From the NCBI GenBank assembly GCA_005765155.1, contig VCCP01000005.1:4960001-5024000 (forward strand): a stretch of DNA of 64,000 nucleotides, given 5' to 3'. Positions 13,258 to 23,109 of the stretch are shown here, one piece after another. The position numbers and the translations under genes were made by a program. The DNA is from Zelopaecilomyces penicillatus. Its lineage: Eukaryota > Ascomycota > Sordariomycetes > Hypocreales > Pseudodiploosporaceae. A model generated the notes under the pieces. The model was not told the origin of the DNA. It saw only the letters and a program-made list of their open reading frames with translations, and did no database searches. Each line of letters begins with the position of its first letter. Position 1 is the first letter of the stretch.

Positions 13258-14210
13258 ATGCCCTCACTCCGTCCACAGTCGCCGCTTATGATGGTCGATC
13301 CAACAACCTGCAGCGCAGCATTCAACTCTCTTCCAGATATTGAAAAGGGCATCTCATTATCAAGGTCATCATCAACTTGTTCACTCTTTTCAGGTTCTCC
13401 AAACTCCAACGACACTATGCCTTCCAAGTATACCAGAGAGGTCATGAACAACAACAATAACAACATTGATACTGCAGTTACGACAGCTACTCACACTACT
13501 ATATCCTCTCCAAATACTCCAACTGGAAGCACCACTACTCCTACTAACGACATCACCGCCACCACCACCGCCAAACCTCGCCCAGGGAAGAGCATATCCT
13601 ATTTTGTCCGCCGTATTGCCCTTCTCTTGCCCCTCACATTCCCGCACTTTATTTATCATGGCTTCGTCACCCACAATATCTTCCCCGCGATGGGCATACT
13701 GCCACTTGTCAATTCGTGTCTCCTCAGCGCGCTGCTGCTTCATCGTGATACGATTGCCAGTTTGACCGCACCGATGGAACCCCTGGGTGCGATTGACGTC
13801 TTTTACGCCGATGTAGGGCTGGCTCTGTTTGATTTGGTCATGCTGTTTGCCAGTTTGTGGAATTTGCCGGGGGGGTACTGGAACCAGTCACTGTCTTACC
13901 TGGCATACTACTGCATGATGTTTCTCGTGTTGGACATGTACGTTTTTCTCCGTCTCCTCTATTTTCTTCTCTTTTTTTCTTTCTTTTTTTCAGAGGCATG
14001 TACCTTTCAACCAAAATTATGAAGATTTTCGCTAACTAGTCTGCTTTTCACAGGTTACTGCACTGTTTCTTTATTCCGATTCATCTTTTCCGCCTAGCTA
14101 CCCAGAAAGCTTGTGCTTGTACCCATTGCGAGACTGTGAGCCGTCGGGTGACTCTTGTTACTGCGAGTGACTATATTGCTTACGACAGGGAGAATAAGTC
14201 GGAGCCTTAG
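13258..14210 (+). CDS. Conserved-looking multi-pass membrane protein, function unknown
   Basis: Two exons, 13258-13937 and 14054-14210 (837 nt, 278 aa). The first 110 residues are Ser/Thr/Asn-rich and probably disordered. The rest carries hydrophobic segments: RRIALLLPLTFPHFIYHGF, a run over GILPLVNSCLLSALLL, DVGLALFDLVMLFASLW, and SYLAYYCMMFLVL continuing across the intron into HCFFIPIHLF. Four TM helices are likely. The intron donor GTACGT splits the Met codon at 13936, and its pyrimidine-rich body ends in a CTAAC branch point and TTTTCACAG. A Cys pair (CACTHC) follows the last helix. I do not recognise the family. Confidence 0.7.
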
Positions 14211-14816
14211 GAAGAAGTTTTGCTAGAATGTTACAACAATCTCCAAGTCATGCCGTCGGAAAGCATCGACACTACACTAGCTAAGTAGCAATGGATTTTC
14301 CGTGTGGAAGAATTATCAAACTTTTGGTGTTTGTGAGATTCATTTCCTTCGTAATTTTGGTGAATGACTCGGGCCAAATTGAGCAATCTGACATGATGTG
14401 GAATCACGATAGTGAATATGACACTAGAATGAGTAGGTTTTTATATGAAGAATTATGTCCCCCCTCTCTACTAGACTGACAAATCATTGACCTCAAGTCA
14501 TCTATTCAAGGCTGGACACCATCTTGTATGCTGTGTAAGTATGATGTCGCTTGATAGAACAATCTCAGTGCCTAACCATGGCCTAGAACTGAAAGCGTGC
14601 GCTCTGCCCCGTCAGGCATCAATGACAATGTAAACAAGCCCTGGACGTAGGGTCTGTGGGGGTCACGACATCAGCCGAAACAAGAAACTCCAGGTCCAGC
14701 TGTCACATTGGTGTTTACTAATTAATAGCTAGCCCGATCACGAAATGGTGCCTACTACCAAAAACGGATGAGAAGCATCAAAACGAGTTCCTTCCTATCT
14801 TGGTTTAGTGGCTAAA

Positions 14817-14872
14817 CCCCAACCCCAACCCCCAAAAACCCCCCAAAACCCCCCAAAACCCCTTCACCTAGC
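14817..14872. repeat. Six regularly spaced C-tracts (G4-forming on the minus strand)
   Basis: C4, C4, C5, C6, C6 and C4 blocks are separated by A2, A2, A5, A4 and A4. The minus strand therefore reads as G4-6 tracts with T2-5 loops, which meets the usual G-quadruplex pattern. It resembles telomere-type DNA but is not TTAGGG. It lies about 600 bp after the membrane-protein gene. Confidence 0.8.
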
Positions 14873-15710
14873 CCGTTATTTCTAGCTGCGCAAAGATGTA
14901 ATGTAGAATGTGGAAATTCTTGGTCTAGGCGGTGAGTTTTCTGTGTCAGACATCTGGTTGTTAGCTCTGCTAAAGTCTTTGGCCTTCCAAGGTGGGGAGA
15001 GAGGTAAGGAAGTGGCTATTATAAGACTTGCGGTTACTTGTCTTTTGCCACCTTCGCCGTTACATTTGGTGCCAAAGGCCTTGGCCAACGATGCCAGTAT
15101 CGTTGCACTCTGTGCAGGGCGCCATTAGAGAAGTTGCAGATATCCAAGTTGATTGATGAGAAAATATGTGCAAATGACTGGAGTTGGAGTTGTTGGGGCG
15201 ACTACAGCGGATGTGAGGCAATTTATAAACCTACCTACATAAAGTACACCTTTGTCAGTAGCAGCAACATCAGGGCTGGGCTGGGATATGTATGGTGTCA
15301 CGCGTTCCAGCCGCCCAATGGAAGGCCATACACTCCCTCCCCGCTTCCTTTATCCACTCCATTTTGTGGTGAAAATCGGGGTTTTATGAGTAGCTTTTTA
15401 TCTTCACAAAACGTGTTCATCAGTCGAAATGGGCGACGGACTAAATTTGGTGTTTCATGATCCAGGCAAAGGAAGCCTCATCAAAAATCAGTGCCCAGTC
15501 GCGACATCAATGCCAAACATACTGGAAAGAGTTCAGCTCGGATAAAGAGCTCCGGGGGCACAACGCGGAATTTCAAGCAAAGTTCTCCCTTGTTAATACC
15601 CACCTACGGGATGTGAAAAGAAAAAAAGAAAAAGGAGGTGGCTCAAGCCGAAGTTATTTCGTAGCAGAGTTGAATTGCCACCGTCTTCTAGGGTCTAGGT
15701 AAGTAAATCA

Positions 15711-15977
15711 TCAACAACAATTCGCTGGTACACGACTAGAGGCCACGCTGCGTGCCATGGTCATATAATATAGCACATATCTAACAACACACCAGGCCCA
15801 ACCCAATCTCTCGACCCTCAGTGGCATGAAGCAAAAGCCAACTCGCCAAAGGAAATCCACTAAATCCTGGACAGCACCAGCATCCATGGCAGGCCCATTT
15901 GATAGCATGTATTCGTAGACTAAAGCGTAGTAAATCCTCCGTTGGAGATGTCTCACGAGTAAGCTTATCCACAACAC
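15711..15977 (-). pseudogene. Possible relic of a fungal accessory gene
   Basis: The minus-strand frame contains ALVYEYML and VQDLVDFLWRVGFCFMPLR. To my recollection this resembles a C-terminal segment common in fungal proteins that read roughly ALVYEYxP...VQxxLDFFWxxGFC. The similar-looking sequence stops abruptly and no convincing upstream exon is visible. I treat it as a remnant. The family name is unknown to me and the match is from memory only. Confidence 0.3.
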
Positions 15978-16318
15978 GGCGTCAGGGACGCATCTTGAGG
16001 GGCAAATTCCACAAGGGTAGGCTGCAATCGTGGCCCATCCGAATTATTTCCTGAATCATGGCATTGAGGTGACGATATCTAGGTTTGAAAGGCTGTGGAA
16101 TCTTTGTTTGGAACGACGCTCATCTGCAAATGCATCGAGGTTGGCTACTGCGTCTAAACAGGTTGATGGTCAAGGGCTCGATGAGACAAGGTCGGTAAAT
16201 GACTTGTTCAGCACGCCATCCATCATATATAAAAGTGGTGCCATGTCCACATCTCCCCTCAACGCTCTCACATAAAACCACCATAACCTAACAATATGAG
16301 TTATGCCTCCGACACTCG

Positions 16319-16666
16319 CTAATCCGAGCTAAAGCTCGTGTCTTCTGTTGTAGTTCCATGGGAGAAGCACATATCCTGGATTTGGAGCTGCTGGTGATCA
16401 ATTCTGTCTTTTAGATATTGGATTTCAATGTCTCTCGCCCTGTTCTCTCTTTGTTGGTCCTCTTGTCTATCACGAAATTTGGCCTCACGCCAGCTAGCGA
16501 TCTGGCGATCCTTGTAATCGGCATAGAGCTGCCACAAGCCCTTGACTGTATCAGCAAAGAAGAATGCAGTGAAGCCAAACAGTGCGGTCTCCTTGGGATC
16601 GTTGAGAATATCAGAGAACATCGTATTAATATTCTCAGCGGCGGAAACCCAGATGTTGGAAGGCAT
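16319..16666 (-). CDS. Small protein with one hydrophobic helix and a coiled coil
   Basis: An intronless 115-aa frame starting ATG at 16666. A hydrophobic stretch (ALFGFTAFFFADTVKGLW, about residues 28-45) is followed by a highly charged helical region rich in Arg, Asp, Glu and Gln to about residue 100, and a Ser/Thr tail. This suggests a membrane-anchored coiled coil. The layout recalls the decayed TM/coiled-coil genes at 17442 and 21220, although sequence similarity is weak. A CA/TG dinucleotide tract lies just upstream at about 16675-16700. No known family recognised. Confidence 0.6.
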   Translation of the reverse strand: MPSNIWVSAAENINTMFSDILNDPKETALFGFTAFFFADTVKGLWQLYADYKDRQIASWREAKFRDRQEDQQRENRARDIEIQYLKDRIDHQQLQIQDMCFSHGTTTEDTSFSSD

Positions 16667-17441
16667 GGTGAGGGTGTGTATGTGTGTGTGTGTGTGGTGG
16701 TTGCTGACGTCTGCAACATGGGTTAGTGGGCGAACGGGAGTAGGGTGTTGTGAATCACATCAGAGATGCGTACCATGTAGCTAAGCAAAGGGTGGCGATG
16801 TTGATGATTATACTTGGGAGCGATTCAAGCTTGGTATTGCGTGGGTAGGAAGATACGTGTGCGATCTTAGAAATGTAAGTGAATTCCCTGGCTGGGCAAA
16901 GTGAAAACAAGGTGAAATGACTTAGTACCTAGTCTGTGTCTCGCACCACAAGTCGTTTTGACTTGCAAAAATCTGCTGCATCTGAAAGCAGACCATTGCT
17001 TGACGGTCTGCTGCCAGCTGGCCAGTTATCTTGGTGGGCAGAATTTTCCACAAATCTCTCACATTATAGATATCTCTGCTAGGCTGTAGGGACCCTCAAA
17101 CTTCATTTCTCCCACAACATCATCACCACCAACACTCTTCTTCTTTGCACCAAAAATGCCACCACATTCCTCTACTTTATTCCTTTGAATGAACCTTCTG
17201 GCCTACGGCATACATTCATCGTGACAGCCTCACCACCATGTATGTTTTAAGCAATCACCACACACTCACGGTGCACACACACCCGCTGACGCATGTTGCA
17301 GGCTTTTCCATCAATCCACACCATCCTCAATCACCATACTTTCCAACAACTGGGTAGCCCCTGTTGAGAGGTTCTAAGGAAGGTTGTCAGGTTGGATACG
17401 CTGTGAAATAAGAATCACTCAAGACAACAGCGACCGAAAGG
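16667..17441. other. Divergent intergenic region
   Basis: Contains a TG-repeat tract near 16675-16700 and otherwise unremarkable sequence between the divergent genes at 16319 and 17442. No gene seen. Confidence 0.4.
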
Positions 17442-17964
17442 ATGGTCGACAACATCAACAAAACCTCTGCTATCATGATTCTCATCTGTTGGCTTGTCAA
17501 CTTATTCCTCCTCCTTGCGTTCAACATATATGCCAAAAGGCGAGACTGGAAGCTTGCAAAGGAGGAGAAGATGGAGAAGAAGCAGTAAGAGGGCTTTAAG
17601 CTTGAAAAAGAGGCTCGTGAGGCAGAGTTGGCTGCCCGGGCCTCTGCAGCTGCTGAGGCAGTTGCATGCAAGAACAGAGCTCTCAAAAAAAGCTCTCATG
17701 GCAATGAAGGATGACGCTGAGAAGGCTCTACTTAAAGAGGTCGAGGACTTGAAGAGCACCGTGGCCGATCATAAAGCCAAGTTTCGTGACATTGCCAGAG
17801 AGTAAGTTCCAAAAGCAAAACGGTCAGCTGCCTATTTACTAAAAAAAATTGGTTTGAACAGGGCTGCAGCTTTGAAGTTGGCCAAGAAGAATCTTGAACG
17901 TCAGATTCATGGTCTTGTCGAACGAATCTGTCTGCTGTTGAAGAGAAATGTGGCTCGTGTTTAA
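17442..17964 (+). pseudogene. Decayed TM/coiled-coil gene (paralogue of 21220)
   Basis: ATG at 17442 opens a TM helix (IMILICWLVNLFLLLAFNIY) and a charged helix containing RDWKLAKEEKMEKKQ. TAA at 17586-17588 (codon 49) interrupts the frame, but coding-like sequence continues in frame (EGFKLEKEAREAELAARAS). A frame change then falls at the seven-A run 17685-17691, after which MAMKDDAEKALLKEVEDL continues to a normal intron (17802-17861). The last exon (17862-17964) continues the coiled coil and ends at TAA. CAA to TAA would explain the stop. The intron acceptor region (GGTTTGAACAG|GG) and its phase match the gene at 21220. Function unknown; probably a membrane-anchored coiled-coil protein before decay. 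Confidence 0.65.
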
Positions 17965-18130
17965 TCAGAGAATGTGTTTAGATGGCACATTAATCGACTA
18001 AGATTTGGTGTCATGAAGAAACAGCTTGACAGTTTTCAAGAGAGTGTCTACGGTTTTGATAGTTCTGTCATGTTTTGTAATAAGTGTCATTCTTAATAAC
18101 CAAGTATTTGTACAGTTTTGCCACATTTTG

Positions 18131-18170
18131 GCATAGCAATGCCCAGCAATATCTAGCAATATCTAGTAAA
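18131..18170. repeat. Short 10-bp-period array (about four units)
   Basis: Four consecutive decamers fit the consensus AATRTCYAGM, e.g. AATGCCCAGC and AATATCTAGC. The same consensus forms longer arrays at 21931-22030 (opposite orientation) and 45981-46049. The array overlaps the 3' end of the minus-strand gene at 18153 and follows the decayed gene at 17442. Confidence 0.7.
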
Positions 18171-18815
18171 TCTTGCCAAGTGCCTCAACTGCATGAGCAT
18201 GTCCCTATTCTTATCTCTAGCCAGTATCTCACGCTGGCTTTTACTGAATAATACGGGGATATACCGACCGTGTAGATAGTACAAGCAAAAGACTTCCGAA
18301 GAAGAGAAGCTCGAGGAGTGTGTGTGCGGCTCATATGTGGTCTGTACGCATGATTGGGTAGCTTGATCATCTGGGCAGATTTCCGTGGCTTCTTTGCCAT
18401 GATTCATATTATTGCCCTCCAACATGGGTGTGGTGTTCATTGGAACAGCTGATATAGGTAATGAAGATGTTGGCCGTAGAGGATGAGAACTTTTGGACCT
18501 GGCAATCATAGAATCCATCTTGGGTATTCTCTGCCCAACTTGAGGAGAGTTAGAAAACGAACGACACAACGATGACTGTTGCAGAGCATGATTGGACACT
18601 GCCTGAAACGACGAACCTTGGCTAGCATGGCTGTCATACACACAAGGTTCATCTTGATCTTCTGATGGTTTCCAAAATTCCAAAGACTCGCCGTTATTCT
18701 GTAATGATTCTGTTTCTAATTGCAGTTGCTTTTCTTCATAGTCACGACGCTCGAGCAAGGGAAAGCGCCGATTCATGCGATTGCGGAGGTATGACTGGCA
18801 ACGACTAGACGACAT
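18153..18815 (-). CDS. Hypothetical Ser-rich protein
   Basis: A single 220-aa frame. ATG at 18815 is used because the frame's more distal starts are non-ATG. The N-terminus (MSSSRCQSYLRNR...) is loosely like the start of the minus-strand gene at 20453 (MSASSFQKFLRKRK...), which suggests a distant relationship. The rest is Ser/Gln-rich with scattered Cys and no recognised domain. It may be intact or a truncated relative. Its C-terminal codons overlap the 10-bp array at 18131-18170. Confidence 0.45.
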   Translation of the reverse strand: MSSSRCQSYLRNRMNRRFPLLERRDYEEKQLQLETESLQNNGESLEFWKPSEDQDEPCVYDSHASQGSSFQAVSNHALQQSSLCRSFSNSPQVGQRIPKMDSMIARSKSSHPLRPTSSLPISAVPMNTTPMLEGNNMNHGKEATEICPDDQATQSCVQTTYEPHTHSSSFSSSEVFCLYYLHGRYIPVLFSKSQREILARDKNRDMLMQLRHLARFTRYC

Positions 18816-19168
18816 TCTGTTCAATATTCTAGGTAGCTTGAGGTAAGAAAGTGACAAAGTAAGCTGGAAAACGAATCTGGTTTCTTTTGGCACCGGATGC
18901 TCATATATATAATAAGTGTCAGGAGTCTAAATAAGCTTTTTTTCGCAATGGTCATCAAGCGAGCCTCCAAAGGCTAGAGGCTGAAGGCAAACCGTAAACC
19001 AATACTGAAAATAACGTTAAAATAACGTTTGGAGGTGTCCACAATGAAACGAAGCAAGCCACAGAGTCATACTTTGCTGATGGACTTTGACTACAGGTCA
19101 ACTGACAAGTTTATGATATTTTCCGTTGATGAAGTTGCATCAGTTTGGCAGACAGCTACCAGCCATCG
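18816..19168. other. Short intergenic interval
   Basis: Between two minus-strand genes. Nothing beyond promoter and 3' UTR sequence is evident. Confidence 0.35.
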
Positions 19169-20453
19169 CTACCTACAACTTGCCTTGCTGAACCTGATGC
19201 TTTTATCCGTTGCTTGGTCCAGCTCCACCAACCACTGCTTGGGGTCACGCTTGAACGACTCCATAGTACTGTCATAATTCCTGAACTTGGCAAGCCAAAC
19301 AAGGTTTGTAAATCGGAGAAGCCCATACGTGGTCGCGCATTCTCCGTCGTCGCACCAAGTGATGTGTTTTGTCATTGAATCAGAGAAATGACCGTAGCTG
19401 TTTGGGTCAAGCCGGGAGATCCAGCCTTCTTCGTCAGGATCCCACTGCCCAACAGTTACCTCGAAATAACCAGTGTATGAGATTGAAGAAACTTGATCTT
19501 TCAGGGTTAAGCTAGAATTCTTATCATTCTCGTCTTGGGGAGCTAGAACGCAGGTGATAGAGGAGCCACACGTCTTGCATTCCAAAGTAGGGGCGTCATC
19601 TACCCCGTTCTTTAGCCATTTTGGGTGACGAAAACGTTCTAAGGTGGCTTGCATATGAGGACAGAAGCCAGCCGGAGATGCCTTGTGAAGTTCTTGAAGC
19701 TTAGAAAAGCACAGATCCCAGAAGCTGGTAGTTGCTTGAGAGACCAAAGCTGGTGTTGCCGACCACGACCATTGAATCCTCAAGACTTTGCTGCTAGTTT
19801 CAATAATGTTCCAGGTGATGCTTGCATTTTTGGTATTGGCACAAGGAATCTGTGCAATGCAGTGGGAAACTTTTTCCCAGCTTGCCCATCCTACCACTCA
19901 AGCTGAGTACCACGACTTGTTAGAAGGAAAACTTCAGATGGGGGCAAACGATGCAGTGGCCCTCCCAGGCAATGCACTTCCGTTCGGATTTAGACGACGC
20001 CTCGCGTTCAGAGCTGCTGAAGTTAAATGTGGCATGCCGCAGGTGACATTTACCACAATATAGAGGCTCTAGAAGAGCAGAAACACGTGCAACATAGTCG
20101 TCGTTGCTTCTGACCGCCACACAGGAGTTGCAAAAATTGTGCTCCAAGCAGATTGCCGTGGTTTCGTGGCTCGTTTCCGTCAGAGTAATTTCGGAGGAAG
20201 ACGGTTGTAGCTGAGTATTCTCGGCAACAGATCCATGTGAGGGGGGATTTTGTCCAATTTGTCTAATGTCGCTGTCCGAGGTCCAGGCATCATCTCGATC
20301 GACAGGTGACATTACCGACTCCAATAGCCCATCGTTTGGATCGAGACCAATCAACAAGCCTTGTTCCTCTTCCTCATCTTCATGGCCACAGTGGATGCAA
20401 TTTCGCCAAGGCTTTCGCTTGCGGAGAAACTTTTGGAAGGAACTTGCCGACAT
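19169..20453 (-). pseudogene. Cys-rich, probably zinc-binding fungal protein, interrupted
   Basis: The N-terminal part, from ATG 20453 down to 19920, has paired Cys motifs (CIHCGH, CLEHNFCNSC, CGKCHLRH, CIVCPH) and stops at TAA (19922-19920). The C-terminal part, one frame over (about 19897-19169), has CPHMQAT, CKTCGSSITC and a long segment containing WISRLDPNSYGHFSDS and ITWCDDGECATT. As I recall, such C-terminal segments occur in fungal F-box-like proteins with a DPxSYG...WCDDxxCAT block. The junction needs both removal of a stop (CAA to TAA would make it) and a one-base shift. A CTAAC sequence lies at the break, but I could not find an intron that restores the frame. Annotated as interrupted; a mis-modelled intron is the alternative. 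Confidence 0.55.
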
Positions 20454-21219
20454 GATGGATCGCAGTGATTGAAGCCAAGCCTGGATATTGGTCTGGGGCG
20501 AAAACAAGACAGAGTTTTTAAATCCCATTCTGCTTGTGTTGGAGGATATACCTGTTTATACTTTTTGGACAACGGTCGGCTGGATCGCAGAATTCGTCGC
20601 CACGAAGCTTAATCCGACGTTGCATGTCCAGTTGGGGCCGCAAAAAAATGTTGTATTGGGAACGCCAAATCTCTATCACTACTTGGCGATTTCTTTGGTA
20701 AACCATGATGACATATATTCCACTTGTTATTAATACCATCGATAAAGAAGGATGTAATCAAGATGCGATGAAAGACAACATCAAGCACGACATGATGCAA
20801 ATGCCCATTTTGACGCTAGGGGCGGCTCATGTTCCAAGAATCAAGCGTGCACGGCGTTAAATAACTGAAAGATCATCCACATTCTCGGAGCAGCGATTGG
20901 AATATAATATCAAGAAGATAAATAGATTGGCACGATAAGGGCCTGTCATGACATAATCCTCGTGGGCGATGCTCACAGCTCACCTCGGTATCGACAGCTG
21001 GCAGACCGTTTGTTGGCACCTGGCCAAAACGGGGGGCAGTATAAGAAAAAGTTCACCCTGGTCTATCAAACAAACCATCCCTCTTCTTCACACAACTGGC
21101 AGAAATTTGTATTTCTTTCACATACACTATTACAGTGTATACCTGCTTACACACCAGTCCTCATAGACGTGCTCTGTCGATGATACCCTTGTCCGGAAAC
21201 TGCAGAGACAGCCCCCAGA
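20454..21219. other. Intergenic region
   Basis: A 766-bp stretch between divergent genes with only short, unconvincing frames on both strands. Confidence 0.4.
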
Positions 21220-21789
21220 ATGGGCAACACTTTCGCCATTGTCACCTTCTTGTGATGGTCTTTATGACCTTTCTTAAGTTGTCTCTACCAATCTTGGAGA
21301 TTGGAAGATTGCCAAAGTCGACAAGGCGGAGAAGAAAGACGAGGAAGCTCGCAAGGCAGTCAAGACGGCAGAAGACAAGATAGAGACCGTAGCCAAGCTG
21401 CTATTTTACTCGCTCTGGCCATGCAGAATGACATTGCCGTTCTGTGGGCTGAGAAGCAGCAGCTTGCCAGCAGCCAAGAATCGCAAGCTAAAGTCTGTGC
21501 CCAACTCACTAAAGAGTAAGTTGCAGAGAAATTTTACTATTGTTGATGAGACTAACCTTTTGTTTGAACAGGGTCAAGACCTTGAAGTCGGATGCCAAGC
21601 TTTTCAAAGCTCAGCTGAAGAAATTCGAGCAGGTCAATCTCAAGCTGTCTGAGTGGTAAGCTTCCCATTTTCCTTCTTTGGAAGAAAAGACTAATCAACA
21701 TGTGCAGGATTATGGTCATGCAGAAAATGCTGCCCAGTCTCGAAGAAAACACCCCCGATGATGCGGTTTATTATTTGGCAGACTACTAG
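21220..21789 (+). pseudogene. Decayed TM/coiled-coil gene (paralogue of 17442)
   Basis: ATG at 21220 is followed by a hydrophobic start (MGNTFAIVTFL), then TGA stops and frame changes. A neighbouring frame continues with DWKIAKVDKAEKKDEEARKA, clearly parallel to RDWKLAKEEKMEKKQ in the gene at 17442. Another shift leads to MQNDIAVLWAEKQQLASS, after which the gene is well behaved: intron 21516-21571 (phase 2, acceptor TTTGAACAG|GG as in its paralogue), intron 21656-21707, and a final exon ending at TAG 21789. The C-terminal half is coiled-coil-like. At least two frame changes in the first exon argue for decay. A 10-bp-period array begins 142 bp downstream. Confidence 0.65.
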
Positions 21790-21930
21790 AGGAAGCCGGG
21801 GAGAAGCGACAAGATAATCGTTGTTTCGTTGCGGATCAATTGCACTCTCAGAACACATGCAGACACACACTCTCGCCTGTCTTTTGCAGCATTATTTACC
21901 ACAACTTAGCCGACTACAGAATCTCCTGTC

Positions 21931-22030
21931 TCTGGATATTTCTAGACATTGCTGGGTATTGCTGGATATTCCCAGGCATTGCTAGAGATTCCTGGACATT
22001 TCTGGATATCTCTAGCAATCTCTAGAAATC
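21931..22030. repeat. Ten-unit array with exact 10-bp period
   Basis: Ten uninterrupted decamers, for example TCTAGACATT, GCTGGGTATT, GCTAGAGATT and CCTGGACATT. The reverse complement fits AATRTCYAGM. The array is flanked by near-identical sequence, TCTCCTGTCT, at 21922-21931 and 22032-22041. Related arrays lie at 18131 and 45981. Confidence 0.85.
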
Positions 22031-22040
22031 CTCTCCTGTC

Positions 22041-23109
22041 TTCTTATGTTTCTTTGTTGCCGACGGTACGCTTGCGTCTCGTTTGGGATGATTCACATTC
22101 ATCACAAGATCACGTCGCACCAGATCTACAGGATGTCACGGACGATGAAGTGCTGGGCCCAGTCACCCTGGTAAATAGCTACCGTACATATATCATCTCC
22201 GGAACGGACGGGACGGGTGTGTGCGACTTGATGCAAGGCGATGGAGCTGCTTTTTATTTTAGCTTCGGCAATCGCATTTACCTATCGACTTAATTAATAT
22301 GGCATAAATTCAACCAGGCTGAGAGCGTCCGTCAGATCTCCCATCGGCCCCGCAGCCTTTCCACCCCTCCCATGACATGCCAAATTAACCATGTAAGTTC
22401 TTCACCCTGCAATTCCCATCCATAACTCATTGCTGATGCAGCAAACCCCCCCAGATGAAAACGCACCCTATTCCGGGTATTCCCCCCCCCCTGGCCAATA
22501 CACCTACACAGTTTAAACGACCGTCTTTTTTTCATCCACTAACATGCTTTCTCAGCACCATGCAGCACTCGTCAGCAATACCGCGGGGATCATAGCGCCA
22601 GGCAACAGGACTTGAGTAGTACTTTTCGACGGCATATTGTTCACGTTCATGTGGGAGGTACCTCTTGGCAAGCATGAATGGGAGAGACAGAGAGGAATAC
22701 AGCGTGGGGGGAAGGAATGGCATTGGCGCTTTTTTTTTTTTTTGAAACCGTTTCAACCGTTCCGCTAGCCTCCGGTATTCCGAACCGTCCGGGCTAGAGG
22801 TTTCTTTCTCTATTGAGATAAGGCTCGTATTAGCTTTGGTTGTCAACGCTATTTCGCACAACTATTAATAAATGCAAAGCCATCTGCCCGTTTGCATATG
22901 AGCGGTTCTCCCTTTTCCCTCTCATTCCCACTTTGTGCCGCCGACGATTTTATTTCCGTCGCAATTTGTACCCTCAATTGGTTCTCATGTATTCGGCCAT
23001 CTCTTAATAACCTCCTCTTCTTTATTATCATTCTTACCAATGGTCCCCTCCATCTCTCCAATTTCTTTGTAAAAAAAACCCGGGATTGCCAGGTGCTCCC
23101 CATCTAAAC
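22041..23109. other. Intergenic region upstream of the 545-aa gene
   Basis: Contains a C-run near 22485, a T-run near 22730-22743 and many short frames. No gene is supported. It includes the promoter of the gene starting at 23110. Confidence 0.4.

Larger units (their letters stand above)
14211..16318. other. Intergenic region with a C-tract array and a gene relic
   Basis: Apart from the C-rich block at 14817-14872 and a minus-strand relic at 15711-15977, annotated separately, I see no supported gene. The remaining frames are short and AT- or mixed-composition. Confidence 0.45.
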
